53,396 nt of DNA. Source: Caulobacterales bacterium (GTDB lineage: Bacteria > Pseudomonadota > Alphaproteobacteria > Caulobacterales > Caulobacteraceae). This document shows positions 33,513-42,483 of the stretch, in pieces. The notes beneath the pieces are model-generated. The model saw nothing but the letters and a program-made list of their open reading frames with translations, was not told the origin of the DNA and ran no database searches. The position numbers were made by a program, and so were the translations under genes. The DNA is taken from contig CANJID010000024.1 of assembly GCA_947474395.1 (NCBI GenBank), forward strand, positions 1 to 53,396. The letters run 5' to 3'. Numbering within the stretch: position 1 is the stretch's first letter; every line of letters begins with the position of its first letter.

Positions 33513-34955
33513 CTACTCCGCGGCGACGGCAGATGCGGACTGGCTTTCCAGCCAGCGGCAAATGGAGGCGGCGGCGTCGAGGCCGTCGCGGATGCCCCAG
33601 ACCACAAGGGAGGCGCCGCGGACGATGTCGCCGGCGGCGAACACCCCGTCGAGGCTGGTCATCATGGTCTTGAAGTCAGCCTTCACCGTGCCCCAGCGGG
33701 AGACCTTCAGCTGCGGCGCGCCGAACAGGGCCGGGGCGTCCTCCGGGTCGAAGCCGAGGGCCTTGATCACGAGGTCGGCGCCGAGCTCGAAGTCGCCGCC
33801 CTGGATCTCCTCGGGGGCCTGGCGGCCCGAAGCGTCGGGGGGCCCGAGGCGCATGCGCGCGGCGCGGACGCCGGTGACGCCGGCGGCGTCGCCCATCACG
33901 GCCTTCGGCGCGGCGAGCCATTCGAAAACCACGCCCTCTTCCTCGGCGTTCGACACTTCGCGCATGGAGCCCGGCATGTTGGCCCGGTCACGGCGATAGA
34001 GGCAGGTGACGGAGGCCGCACCCTGGCGCACGGCGGTGCGCACGCAGTCCATGGCGGTGTCGCCGCCGCCGATGACGACGACGCGCTTGCCCTTGGCGTC
34101 GAGGCGCCCGCTCTCGAACTCGGGGACGGCGTCGCCCAGCTCCCGGCGGTTTTCGGTGACGAGGTATTCCAGCGCCGGCACGACGCCGGTCGAGCCGACT
34201 CCGGGGATGGCGAGGTCGCGGGCCTTGTAGACCCCGGTGGCGATCAGGACGGCGGCGTGGCGCTGGCGGAGTTCTTCCAGCGTGGCGTCGCGGCCGATCT
34301 CGAAGCCGAGGCGGAACTCGATCCCGCCGTCCATCAGCCGCTTCGTGCGGCGGTCGACGACGTACTTCTCCAGCTTGAAGTTGGGGATGCCGTAGATCAG
34401 CAGGCCCCCGGCCCGGTCGTAGCGATCGTAGACCACGACATCGTAGCCCTCGACGAACAGGGCCTCGGCGGCCGAGAGGCCCGCGGGTCCGGCGCCGATG
34501 ATCCCGATCGACTGGCCGCGCACGCGGGTGCGGACCAGCGGCTTCACCCAGCCCTCTTCCCAGGCCTTGTCGTTGATGTAGCGCTCGACCGAGCCGATGG
34601 TCACCGTGCCCCAGCCGGACTGCTCGATCACACAGCCGCCCTCGCACAGCCGGTCCTGCGGGCAGATGCGGCCGCAGACCTCCGGCAGGGTGGAGGTGGC
34701 CTGGGACAGCTCATAGGCCTCCTGCAGGCGGCCCTCGGCGGTCATCCGCAGCCAGTCGGGGATGTTGTTGTGGAGCGGGCAGTGGGTCTGACAGAAGGGG
34801 ATGCCGCACTGGGAGCAGCGGGCGGACTGCTCGCGCGCCTTGGCGTCGATGAAGTCGGCGTAGACCTCGTGGAAATCGCCACGCCGCTCCTCGGCTTCAC
34901 GCTTCTGGGGCGTGGAGCGGGAGACGGTGACGAACTTCAGCATGCGCTCGGCCAC
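33513..34955 (-). CDS. gltD: Glutamate synthase small subunit
   Basis: 480 residues from GTG 34955, preferred over ATG 34943 because GGAGG lies seven bases before the GTG. N-terminal iron-sulfur domain with CSQCGIPFCQTHCPLHNNIPDW and CGRICPQDRLCEGGCV, FAD motif GIIGAGPAGLSAAEAL, NADPH motif VVIGGGDTAMDCVRTA, and C-terminal VFAAGDIVRGASLVV. It passes electrons from NADPH to GltB. The order gltD then gltB, with five bases between them, makes one operon. Confidence 0.95.
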   Translation of the reverse strand: MAERMLKFVTVSRSTPQKREAEERRGDFHEVYADFIDAKAREQSARCSQCGIPFCQTHCPLHNNIPDWLRMTAEGRLQEAYELSQATSTLPEVCGRICPQDRLCEGGCVIEQSGWGTVTIGSVERYINDKAWEEGWVKPLVRTRVRGQSIGIIGAGPAGLSAAEALFVEGYDVVVYDRYDRAGGLLIYGIPNFKLEKYVVDRRTKRLMDGGIEFRLGFEIGRDATLEELRQRHAAVLIATGVYKARDLAIPGVGSTGVVPALEYLVTENRRELGDAVPEFESGRLDAKGKRVVVIGGGDTAMDCVRTAVRQGAASVTCLYRRDRANMPGSMREVSNAEEEGVVFEWLAAPKAVMGDAAGVTGVRAARMRLGPPDASGRQAPEEIQGGDFELGADLVIKALGFDPEDAPALFGAPQLKVSRWGTVKADFKTMMTSLDGVFAAGDIVRGASLVVWGIRDGLDAAASICRWLESQSASAVAAE

Positions 34956-35046
34956 GGCGGCGCCTCCGAAACATGTCCCGGCGGGAGCCGCCCTGGGACG
35001 CGGGAGGGGCGGATATAAAGCCTCTCCGGTCACCGGCAAGGGCATG

Positions 35047-35139
35047 GTCTAATTACGGGACTAATATCAGGGCGCCCGCCCAGGACCCGGTCGGCGCCGC
35101 CTGCTCTCCAGGCAAAACAAAGTCTACTTACGGGACTAA
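35047..35139 (+). repeat. 18-bp direct repeat in the gltD-uppP divergent gap
   Basis: GTCTAATTACGGGACTAA (35047-35064) and GTCTACTTACGGGACTAA (35122-35139) differ at one base and lie 75 bp apart start to start. Both are AT-rich against the local background. They sit between the divergent gltD and uppP genes and could be regulatory sites for either; no known regulator is recognised. A small inverted repeat ACGGT..ACCGT follows the second copy. Confidence 0.75.
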
Positions 35140-35213
35140 CGGTGTTTTAACCGTGTCAGGACGGAGTGGCCCCGCCGAGTGGGGATCGGCCAACCCAGTT
35201 GGGAGGCGTCAGG

Positions 35214-36011
35214 ATGGACTGGCTCTATGCGGTGATCCTCGGAGTGTTGGAGGGGGCGACGGAGTTCATCCCCGTCTCCTCGACCGGGCACCTGTTGCTG
35301 GCGACGGAGGCCCTCGGCCTGACGACGGCGTTCTGGGGCACCTTCGTGGTGCTGATCCAGCTCGGGGCCATACTGGCGGTGGTCGCCCTCTACGCCGCGC
35401 GGTTCTGGAACATCGCGCTCCGCCTTCCGCACGACCCCACCGCCCGCAAGTTCGTCATCAGCGTGCTGGTCGCCTTCCTGCCGGCGGCGGTGCTGGGCGT
35501 CGTCCTGCACGACTTCATCAAGGAGGTGCTGTTCGCCAGCCCCAAGGTCATCTGCATCTCCCTGATCGTGGGCGGGGTGGTGCTGATCGGCCTCGACCGG
35601 CTGGGCCGCTCGGGACGCTGGCGGGACGCCTTCGCCATTCCCCTGCCGACCGCACTGGGGATCGGCTTCGTGCAGGTGATCTCGATGATCCCGGGGGTGT
35701 CGCGCTCGGGGGCCACCATAGCGGGGGGCCTGCTGCTCGGCCTCGACAAGCGGGCGGCGACGGAATTTTCGTTCTTCCTGGCCATTCCGACCATGGCCGG
35801 CGCCTTCGCCTACGACCTCTATAAGAGTGGGGCGAGCCTGACGGGCCACGAGATGGCCCTGACCGCCGTGGGCTTCCTTGTCTCGTTCGTCTCGGCGCTC
35901 GCCATCATCAAGCTGTTCCTGGAGCTGGTGGCCCGGCACGGCTTCTGGCCCTTCGCCCTCTGGCGGATCGGCGTCGGGGTGCTTGGGCTGCTGGTGCTGT
36001 ACCTGGTCTGA
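35214..36011 (+). CDS. uppP: Undecaprenyl-diphosphatase UppP (BacA)
   Basis: 265 residues, polytopic inner-membrane protein of the BacA/UppP family. Signature motifs are EGATEFIPVSSTGHL near the N-terminus (catalytic Glu/Ser/His) and PGVSRSGATIAGGL in the middle (catalytic Arg). It dephosphorylates undecaprenyl diphosphate to recycle the lipid carrier for peptidoglycan and polysaccharides. Start ATG 35214 with GGGAGG seven to eight bases upstream. Divergent to gltD across a 258-bp gap holding an 18-bp direct repeat. Confidence 0.95.
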   Translation: MDWLYAVILGVLEGATEFIPVSSTGHLLLATEALGLTTAFWGTFVVLIQLGAILAVVALYAARFWNIALRLPHDPTARKFVISVLVAFLPAAVLGVVLHDFIKEVLFASPKVICISLIVGGVVLIGLDRLGRSGRWRDAFAIPLPTALGIGFVQVISMIPGVSRSGATIAGGLLLGLDKRAATEFSFFLAIPTMAGAFAYDLYKSGASLTGHEMALTAVGFLVSFVSALAIIKLFLELVARHGFWPFALWRIGVGVLGLLVLYLV

Positions 36012-36035
36012 GCTGCCGGGCCGCCAACCCGCGGT

Positions 36036-37016
36036 TTAATTGAGGGCGTTCGCGGCCTCGGCCACGGCGAACTGGCCGCCTTTGCGGAAGCGCCAGAGGT
36101 AGGTGGGGATCACGGCCTCGACGGCGGTGGGGACGACGCCGAGGTCGGCTAGGCCCTTGGCTCTCGGCGAGACGGTGTTGTCGGCCCTCAGATTCTCGAC
36201 CTGGTCGGTGGTCAGCGGCGGCTTGATCATTCCGGTCCAGGCGGCGATGTCGCCGCCGATCCCGATCAGCCTGGCCATGCCGAAGGAGAGCGGAACCAGG
36301 GCCCGGCGGCGCAGGGTCTCCTTCAGGATCATCTCCAGGATCTGGCGGAACGTGTAGACCCCCGGCCCGCCCAGCTCATAGGTCCGCCCCGCCGAGCCCG
36401 GGGTCTCCAGAATGGCGGCGATGGCCGCGGCGATGTCGCCGGCATAGACCGGTTGGAATTTCGTATGGCCCCCGCCGATCAGCGGCAGGGCGGGCGCCAT
36501 GGCCGCCATGCCGGCGAAGCGGTTGAAGAAATCGTCCTCGGGCCCGAAGGCGACGGAGGGGCGCACGATGGTCGCCGACTTCAGGACCGACAGCACGGCC
36601 TGTTCGCCGGCCGCCTTGGTGCGGGCGTAGCGCGAAGGCGAGGCGGCGTCGGCGCCGATGGCCGAGACCTGCACGAACTGGGTGATCCCGCGGGCGCGGG
36701 CGGCGGCGGCGATGATCCCCGGCGCCTCGGCGTGCACGGACTGGAACTTCTGGTTTCCGACCTCGTAGAGGACGCCGACGAGGTTCACGACCGCGACGGC
36801 GCCGTCCAGGGCCCGCTCGATCGAGGGAAGGTTGCGGACATTGGCCTGCACCAGCTCGACCTGGCCGACGTCGCCCATGACTTTCAACTCGGGGGCGATG
36901 TGGGGCTCGCGCACGGCGACCCGCACGCGCCAGCCGCGCTTGGCCAGGGCCCGGACCACATAGCGCCCGATGAACCCCGAACCGCCGAAGACCGTCACCA
37001 GCCCTTGCATCGTCAT
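36036..37016 (-). CDS. Complex I NDUFA9-type atypical short-chain dehydrogenase
   Basis: 326 residues. N-terminal NAD(P) motif VTVFGGSGFIGRYVVRAL, then VNLVGVLYEVGNQKFQSVH, QVSAIGAD, the SRYARTKAAGEQAVL helix and SATIVRPSVAFGPEDDFFNRF, all typical of the NDUFA9/YwnB-like atypical SDR family. Alphaproteobacteria carry it as the homologue of the mitochondrial complex I subunit; bacterial role may be NADH-dehydrogenase associated or lipid/quinone related. Start chosen at the ATG of MTMQGLV. Convergent with uppP. Confidence 0.88.
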   Translation of the reverse strand: MTMQGLVTVFGGSGFIGRYVVRALAKRGWRVRVAVREPHIAPELKVMGDVGQVELVQANVRNLPSIERALDGAVAVVNLVGVLYEVGNQKFQSVHAEAPGIIAAAARARGITQFVQVSAIGADAASPSRYARTKAAGEQAVLSVLKSATIVRPSVAFGPEDDFFNRFAGMAAMAPALPLIGGGHTKFQPVYAGDIAAAIAAILETPGSAGRTYELGGPGVYTFRQILEMILKETLRRRALVPLSFGMARLIGIGGDIAAWTGMIKPPLTTDQVENLRADNTVSPRAKGLADLGVVPTAVEAVIPTYLWRFRKGGQFAVAEAANALN

Positions 37017-37174
37017 GCCCCGATGATCCGGCCTCGAAGCGGCCGCCGAACAACGGCTTTCCGATAGACGATGCGCCTGGACGGCGCAACGCGGGCCCTC
37101 GGGCCGGGAGCCCATTGACCGGCAGGGGTCCGGGCCTTAAGTGTCCGCCCCTCCCGAGCCCGAAAGGGTTCAGG

Positions 37175-37261
<87 letters not shown>

Positions 37262-37359
37262 TTTATAGGCTCCGACTTCCGGCGGATCGGCGCCGGTCCT
37301 ATGGTCCGATGGACGGCCCCGCTTCGGCGGCGGGCGCGGACCAGGACAAAGCTCGCGGC

Positions 37360-37974
37360 ATGACCATCCATCTGCATGAGGGCGACCTCCCCGACGGACT
37401 GAGTTTCGGCGCCTCCGTCGCGATCGATTCGGAGACCATGGGGCTGAAGCTCCGCCGCGACGACCTGTGCGTGGTGCAGCTCTCCGCCGGCGACGGGGAC
37501 GCCCACCTGGTGCGGCTCAAGCGCCCCGGTTACGACGCGCCCAACCTGAAGCGTCTCCTGGAAGACCCGGCGGTGCTGAAGATTTTCCACTTCGGCCGCT
37601 TCGACATCGCCATGTTCGCCCTGCATCTCCAGGTGGTCTGCCGCCCGGTCTACTGCACCAAGATCGCCTCCAAGATCGCCCGCACCTACACCGACCGCCA
37701 CGGGCTGAAGGATGTGATGCGCGAGCTTCTCGGCATCGAGCTCTCCAAGGCCCAGCAGAGCTCCGACTGGGGCGCGGCCAAGCTCAGCCCCGAGCAGGAG
37801 GCCTACGCCGCCTCGGACGTGCTGAACCTGCACGCCCTGAAGGCCAAGCTCGACATCATGCTGGAGCGTGAGGACCGGATGCAGTTCGCCGCCGCCTGCT
37901 TCGCCTTCCTGCCGGTCCGCGCCCAGCTCGACCTGGCGGGCTGGGAGGACGCCGACATCTTCGCCCACAGCTGA
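37360..37974 (+). CDS. RNase D-like 3'-5' exonuclease
   Basis: 204 residues, a single DEDDy exonuclease domain without the HRDC domains of full RNase D. Exo motifs: AIDSETMGL (Asp-x-Glu), HFGRFDIAMF (Asp) and YAASDVLNLHAL (Tyr..Asp). Short RNase D-like proteins of this size are common in alphaproteobacteria next to the lpt genes. Start ATG 37360; the upstream open frame runs through the tRNA-Leu gene. The GTG of lptC follows 12 bp after its stop. Confidence 0.92.
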   Translation: MTIHLHEGDLPDGLSFGASVAIDSETMGLKLRRDDLCVVQLSAGDGDAHLVRLKRPGYDAPNLKRLLEDPAVLKIFHFGRFDIAMFALHLQVVCRPVYCTKIASKIARTYTDRHGLKDVMRELLGIELSKAQQSSDWGAAKLSPEQEAYAASDVLNLHALKAKLDIMLEREDRMQFAAACFAFLPVRAQLDLAGWEDADIFAHS

Positions 37975-37986
37975 GCGGGGACGGGC

Positions 37987-38628
37987 GTGACCGACTGGGC
38001 CCAGCCCCTCAACCATCCTCCGGTGAACCCGCCCGACCAGGCGAAGCGCGCGGCTCAGTTGGCCCGCTGGCGGGCGCGGTCGAAGGTCATCAAGCTCTGG
38101 CGGCGGATCCTGCCGGCGACCATGGCGGCGATATGCCTCGCCGTCCTGAGCTGGATCGGGGTGCAGACGGCCCTCGGCATGCTTTCCGGCGGCGGGGCGG
38201 CGACCATTCGCATGCTCAATCCGCGCCTCTACGGCCGGGACGACAACGGCCGCTCCTTCCGCATCGAGGCCAAGGAGGCGGTCCGCGACGGCCGCTATCC
38301 CGACCGCGTTTCCCTGACCACGCCGAGCCTGTTGCTGGACGCGGGCGACTCCAAATCCCTGACAGCCTCGGCCAAGCTTGGGGTCTACGACCAGCGCCTG
38401 CGGGCCCTCGACCTCACCGGCGCGGTGCAGATCGCCAACGGCCGCGGCTATCGCTTCGCCAGCGACACCGGCCGGATCGACACAAAAAAGGGCCTCATTT
38501 CCGGTAATTCCTCAGTGGTCGGCGAAGGTCCCCTTGGCCGGATCGCCGCATCGTCCTATGCCATCCATGAGCAGGAGGGGCGGGCGGTGTTCCACGGGAA
38601 CGTCCAGACCCATGTGTGGAACAAATGA
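37987..38628 (+). CDS. lptC: LPS export protein LptC
   Basis: 213 residues. One membrane anchor at about 40-68 (LPATMAAICLAVLSWIG), then a periplasmic beta-jellyroll with the LptC pattern (MLNPRLYGRDDNGRSFRIEA, VSLTTPSLLL, GAVQIANGRGYRF). Receives LPS from LptBFG and passes it to LptA. Start is GTG 37987. First of lptC-lptA-lptB; the short overlap region with lptA supports co-transcription. Confidence 0.9.
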   Translation: MTDWAQPLNHPPVNPPDQAKRAAQLARWRARSKVIKLWRRILPATMAAICLAVLSWIGVQTALGMLSGGGAATIRMLNPRLYGRDDNGRSFRIEAKEAVRDGRYPDRVSLTTPSLLLDAGDSKSLTASAKLGVYDQRLRALDLTGAVQIANGRGYRFASDTGRIDTKKGLISGNSSVVGEGPLGRIAASSYAIHEQEGRAVFHGNVQTHVWNK

Positions 38629-38651
38629 TTCCAGGAACCGGAAGAGAGCCG

Positions 38652-39269
38652 ATGCGACGCTGGGCCGAATTCGGGACGATGACGCGCGGCCGTCGCGGCG
38701 CGCTGTGCCTCGTCCTGGGGGCCTCCCTGATCTCGGCCGCGGGCGGGATCGCCCATGCGCAGGGCCGCAACGGCCCGCTCAGCGGTTCGGGCCCGGTGGA
38801 TATCGCCGCCGACGAACTCGAGGTCGTGGACGCGGAGAACCGCGCTGTCTGGAAGGGCAATGTCAACGCCATCCAGAACGGCGCCCGCATGACCACGCCC
38901 CTGCTGAACGTCTATTTCGCGCAAGGTACGCGCGCCTCCACCGACGCGGCGGGCGGCTCGATCGAGCGGATGGAGGCGGACGGGCCGGTCTACTACGCCA
39001 CCCAGACCCAGAACGCCCGCGGCAACCACGCCACCTACCTCGCCACCAACAATACGGTGACCATCACCGGCCAGGTGGTGCTGATGCAGGGCCAGAACGT
39101 GGTCCAGGGCGACAAGCTCGTCATCGACACCACGACCAACAAGGCGACCTGGGCCAAGAGCTCCAATCGCGTGCGCGGCGTCTTCTACCCGAACCAGGGT
39201 TCGCCGTCCGCCAGTCCCGCTCCAGCCAAGCCCGCCGCTGCGCCCCAGGCCGCCCCTGCCCGTCGGTGA
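38652..39269 (+). CDS. lptA: LPS transport periplasmic protein LptA
   Basis: 205 residues from ATG 38652 (GAAGAGAG upstream); GTG/ATG codons at 38616 and ATG 38679 are alternatives. Signal peptide LCLVLGASLISAAGGIAHA, then the OstA/LptA beta-jellyroll: VDIAADELEVVDAENRAVWKG, NAIQNGARMTTPLLNVYF, and GQVVLMQGQNVVQGDKLVID. It bridges LPS across the periplasm between LptC and LptD/E. C-terminal Pro/Ala-rich tail. Confidence 0.9.
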   Translation: MRRWAEFGTMTRGRRGALCLVLGASLISAAGGIAHAQGRNGPLSGSGPVDIAADELEVVDAENRAVWKGNVNAIQNGARMTTPLLNVYFAQGTRASTDAAGGSIERMEADGPVYYATQTQNARGNHATYLATNNTVTITGQVVLMQGQNVVQGDKLVIDTTTNKATWAKSSNRVRGVFYPNQGSPSASPAPAKPAAAPQAAPARR

Positions 39270-39315
39270 ACGGTCCTTCAGCCATTCTTAAGCTCGATTA
39301 CCCAGGATCGGAGCC

Positions 39316-40083
39316 GTGGTGAAGAAGCGCGAGCCGTTGGCCTCGCCTCCCTCCGCCGGGGTTCGCGAAGGGCTGTATGTCGACAAGATCGGCAAATCCT
39401 TCCGCGGGCGGGCCGTGGTCAAGAGCGTGAGCTTGCGACTGGGGCGCGGCGAGGTGGCGGGCCTGCTCGGTCCCAATGGGGCGGGCAAGACGACGTGCTT
39501 CTACATGATCACGGGGCTCGTCGCAGTGGACTATGGGGCTATCTACCTGGACGGAGAGGACATCACGGCGCAGCCGATGTATCAGCGCGCGCGTCTGGGT
39601 GTCGGCTATCTCCCTCAGGAAACCTCCATCTTCCGCGGCATGACGGTGAAGGAGAACGTGACCGCCGTGGTGGAGCTGCATGAGCGCGACTCCGCCAAGG
39701 CCAAGGACACGGTCAACCGGCTCTTGGAGGAGCTTCGCATCTCGCATCTGCGCGACGCGGCGGCCGCCTCCCTGTCCGGGGGCGAACGGCGCCGGGTGGA
39801 AATCGCCCGGGCCCTGGCCTCCGAACCGGCCTTCATGCTGCTGGACGAACCCTTTGCCGGCATCGACCCCCTGGCGATATCCGACATCCGTGAGGTGATC
39901 GGCTATCTCAAGAACCAGGGTATCGGCGTCCTGATCACGGACCACAACGTGCGGGAGACGCTGGACATCATCGAGCGCGCATCGATCATCCATGAAGGCG
40001 AGGTCCTGTTCGAGGGCGCGCCCGAGGAGATCCTTGCCGATCCTGAAGTGCGACGCGTCTACCTGGGCGACCGGTTCAACTGA
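39316..40083 (+). CDS. lptB: LPS export ABC transporter ATP-binding protein LptB
   Basis: 255 residues. ABC ATPase with Walker [15 protein letters not shown]-loop in [14 protein letters not shown], signature [15 protein letters not shown], Walker [11 protein letters not shown] and H-loop ITDHNVRE. The C-terminal YLGDRFN end is typical of LptB. Drives LPS extraction with LptF/G (not in the window). Start GTG 39316 or the next GTG. rpoN follows after 45 bp, the conserved lptB-rpoN order. Confidence 0.95.
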   Translation: MVKKREPLASPPSAGVREGLYVDKIGKSFRGRAVVKSVSLRLGRGEVAGLLGPNGAGKTTCFYMITGLVAVDYGAIYLDGEDITAQPMYQRARLGVGYLPQETSIFRGMTVKENVTAVVELHERDSAKAKDTVNRLLEELRISHLRDAAAASLSGGERRRVEIARALASEPAFMLLDEPFAGIDPLAISDIREVIGYLKNQGIGVLITDHNVRETLDIIERASIIHEGEVLFEGAPEEILADPEVRRVYLGDRFN

Positions 40084-40128
40084 CGTCCTTCCCTTCGGGG
40101 ACGGGCGGCAAGTCGGGGTAGGCGAGGC

Positions 40129-41640
40129 ATGGCGCTCGGCGCGCGTCTGGAGCTGCGGCAGGGCCAGTCCCTGGTCATCACGCCGCAGTTGCAACAGGCG
40201 ATCAAGCTTCTGCAGCTTTCCAACCTCGAGCTCGATGCGTTCGTGGACGCCGAGCTCGAGCGCAATCCGCTGCTCGCCCGCGACGATCGCGAGGCCGAAG
40301 CCGAGCGGGGCGAGACCGAGGTCCGCGAGGAGGTCCGTAGCGACGCCTCCGAGGCCAGCGAATCCTCTCCCGACGATCTCGACGTGCGCGGCGCCGATCT
40401 CTACGGCGATGCCAGTCCCGGCGAGCGTTCCACCGGCGAGTCCGCCGAGACCGGGTCGGCCTCCGGCATGGCGGTCGACTGGTCCAAGGCCACCCGCGGC
40501 GGCTCTTTCGAAGGGGACGACGAGGGGCTGGAGCGGGCCCTGGCCCGCGAGAAGACCCTTTCCGAGCATCTGCACGACCAGCTCGCGGTGGCGGCCATGG
40601 AGCCGGCCGAGCGGGCCGTGGCCGTCTCGCTGATCGACGGCGTGGACGAGGGCGGATACCTGCGCACCGACCTCGCCGAGACCGCCGAGCGCCTGGGCTG
40701 CGCCGAGGACCTGGTGGAGCGGGTGCTGATCCGCCTGCAGGGCTTCGAGCCCACCGGGGTGTTCGCCCGCGACGTGCGCGAATGCCTGATGATCCAGCTC
40801 AAGGAGAAGGATCGCTGCGATCCGGCCATGATGGCCCTCCTCGACAACCTCGAACTCCTGGCCCGGCGCGACATGAGCGCCCTGAGGAAGGCCTGCGGGG
40901 TCGACGACGAGGACCTGAGGGACATGATCGGCGAGCTGCGCTCGCTGACGCCGCGCCCCGGCGCGGCCTTCGGCGGGGAGCCGACCCCGGCGGTCGTTCC
41001 GGACGTGTTCGTGCGCGAGGACAACAACGGCCTGTGGCGGGTGGAGCTGAACGCCGACACCCTGCCGCGCCTGCTGGTGGACCAGAGCTACCACCACACC
41101 GTGGCCAGGGGGTCCAAGACCGACGCGGAGAAGACCTTCGTCTCCGAATGTTTCGCCCAGGCCAACTGGCTGGTGAAGAGCCTGGACCAGCGCGCCCGCA
41201 CCATCCTCAAGGTCGCCAGCGAGATCGTGCGCCAGCAGGACGGCTTCCTGGTCTACGGGGTCGAGCACCTGCGGCCCCTGAACCTGAAGACCGTGGCCGA
41301 CGCCATCTCCATGCACGAGTCCACCGTCAGCCGGGTGACCTCGAACAAATATATCGCCACCCCCCGCGGGGTGTTCGAGCTGAAGTTCTTCTTCACCTCC
41401 TCCATCGCCTCCAACGACGGCGGCGAGGCCCACTCGGCCGAGGCCGTGCGCCACAAGATCAAGGTGCTGATCGACGCCGAGCGGGAGAACCAGGAGGGGG
41501 TGCTGTCGGACGACCGCATCGTCGAGATCCTGAAGGAGACCGGGATCGACATCGCCCGGCGCACCGTCGCCAAGTACCGCGAGGCCCTGCGCATCCCCTC
41601 CTCGGTGGAGCGGCGCCGGACCTTGAAGGAAGCTTGCTGA
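40129..41640 (+). CDS. rpoN: RNA polymerase sigma-54 factor RpoN
   Basis: 503 residues. Gln/Leu-rich region I at the N-terminus (QSLVITPQLQQAIKLLQLSNLEL), acidic region II (about 50-110), core-binding domain, helix-turn-helix (STVSRVTSNKYIATPRGVFELKFFF-type) and the RpoN box ARRTVAKYREAL near the C-terminus, which reads the -24 element. ATG 40129. It is in the conserved lptB-rpoN-hpf-ptsN neighbourhood, but an exoD gene is placed between rpoN and hpf here. Confidence 0.96.
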   Translation: MALGARLELRQGQSLVITPQLQQAIKLLQLSNLELDAFVDAELERNPLLARDDREAEAERGETEVREEVRSDASEASESSPDDLDVRGADLYGDASPGERSTGESAETGSASGMAVDWSKATRGGSFEGDDEGLERALAREKTLSEHLHDQLAVAAMEPAERAVAVSLIDGVDEGGYLRTDLAETAERLGCAEDLVERVLIRLQGFEPTGVFARDVRECLMIQLKEKDRCDPAMMALLDNLELLARRDMSALRKACGVDDEDLRDMIGELRSLTPRPGAAFGGEPTPAVVPDVFVREDNNGLWRVELNADTLPRLLVDQSYHHTVARGSKTDAEKTFVSECFAQANWLVKSLDQRARTILKVASEIVRQQDGFLVYGVEHLRPLNLKTVADAISMHESTVSRVTSNKYIATPRGVFELKFFFTSSIASNDGGEAHSAEAVRHKIKVLIDAERENQEGVLSDDRIVEILKETGIDIARRTVAKYREALRIPSSVERRRTLKEAC

Positions 41641-41681
41641 GGCCCCTGGCGGACTACGCCCCGGCTGCATACCTGCCCTGA

Positions 41682-42341
41682 ATGGTTTCCGTGCCCCAGT
41701 CCATTCCCCTCAAGAAAAAGCCTCACCTCGGCGACGATCCCTGGGATTCGCTCTCCTCCCTTCTGAAGGAGCTGGGGGAAGGCCCCCCGGGTCCCATCAC
41801 CGTGGGCGAGATGATCGACCATTTCGGGCGGCGCGCCTTCGGGGCGGCGCTGTTCGTCTTCTCCGCGCCGAACCTCCTGCCCCTCCCGCCGGGGAGCTCG
41901 ACCATCCTCGGCCTGCCCCTGCTGCTGATCGCCCCCCAGCTCGCCCTGGGCGTGCGCCGGCCCTGGCTGCCCAAAGCCCTCGCCCGCCGCTCGGTCGATC
42001 GGGAGGTGCTGACCCGGGCCTTCGCCCGGCTGATCCCGTCCCTGCAGAAGGTGGAGCGCCTGACCGCGCCGCGCCTTAGCCTGCTGTTCGGACCCATCGG
42101 CGACCGGCTGATCGGGGTGGTCTGCACCCTGCTGGTCCTGGTGCTGATCCTGCCGATCCCCCTCGGCAACATGCTTCCGGCGTCGGCGATCGCCGCCCTC
42201 GGCCTCAGCCTGGTGCAGCGCGACGGGGCCCTGGCGCTGGCGGGCTACCTGCTCGCGGCCCTCAGCGTGACGGTGCTGGTTCTCAGCGCGGGCGCGGCGG
42301 TAGCCGCGGCGCATCACTTGTTCGGCGTGTTCGGTCTTTGA
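41682..42341 (+). CDS. exoD: ExoD family membrane protein
   Basis: 219 residues. Family pattern of ExoD (exopolysaccharide synthesis): ITVGEMIDHFGRRAFGAALFVFSAPNLLPLPPG, then LGLPLLLIAPQLALGVRRPWLP, followed by several hydrophobic helices in the second half (LIGVVCTLLVLVLILPIPLG and later). Inner-membrane protein; in rhizobia linked to exopolysaccharide and invasion, mechanism unclear. It lies 41 bp after rpoN and before hpf, an insertion in an otherwise conserved gene order. Confidence 0.85.
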   Translation: MVSVPQSIPLKKKPHLGDDPWDSLSSLLKELGEGPPGPITVGEMIDHFGRRAFGAALFVFSAPNLLPLPPGSSTILGLPLLLIAPQLALGVRRPWLPKALARRSVDREVLTRAFARLIPSLQKVERLTAPRLSLLFGPIGDRLIGVVCTLLVLVLILPIPLGNMLPASAIAALGLSLVQRDGALALAGYLLAALSVTVLVLSAGAAVAAAHHLFGVFGL

Positions 42342-42483
42342 CAACTGGTCAGGGTTTAGGCTTTCGCCCTGAACCGGCGCGAAGGGCGCGCGTTCCACAG
42401 GCATGAGTGGTCGCGTCCTGCTAGAATGGGGCTTCTAGGCTCAGGCCGGCCGCCTTCAACGATACAGCATGGATGGACGCGCA

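Noticed and set aside
31123-33999. 958-codon open frame on the plus strand
   Set aside because: Antisense to gltB and gltD; low-complexity composition and no recognisable domains.
38585-38605. TGTTCCACGGGAAC, a parS-like string
   Set aside because: The central CACGTG is broken and the right arm does not match; it is inside lptC.
39298-41670. 790-codon open frame on the minus strand
   Set aside because: Antisense to lptB and rpoN, which have full motif sets; shadow frame.
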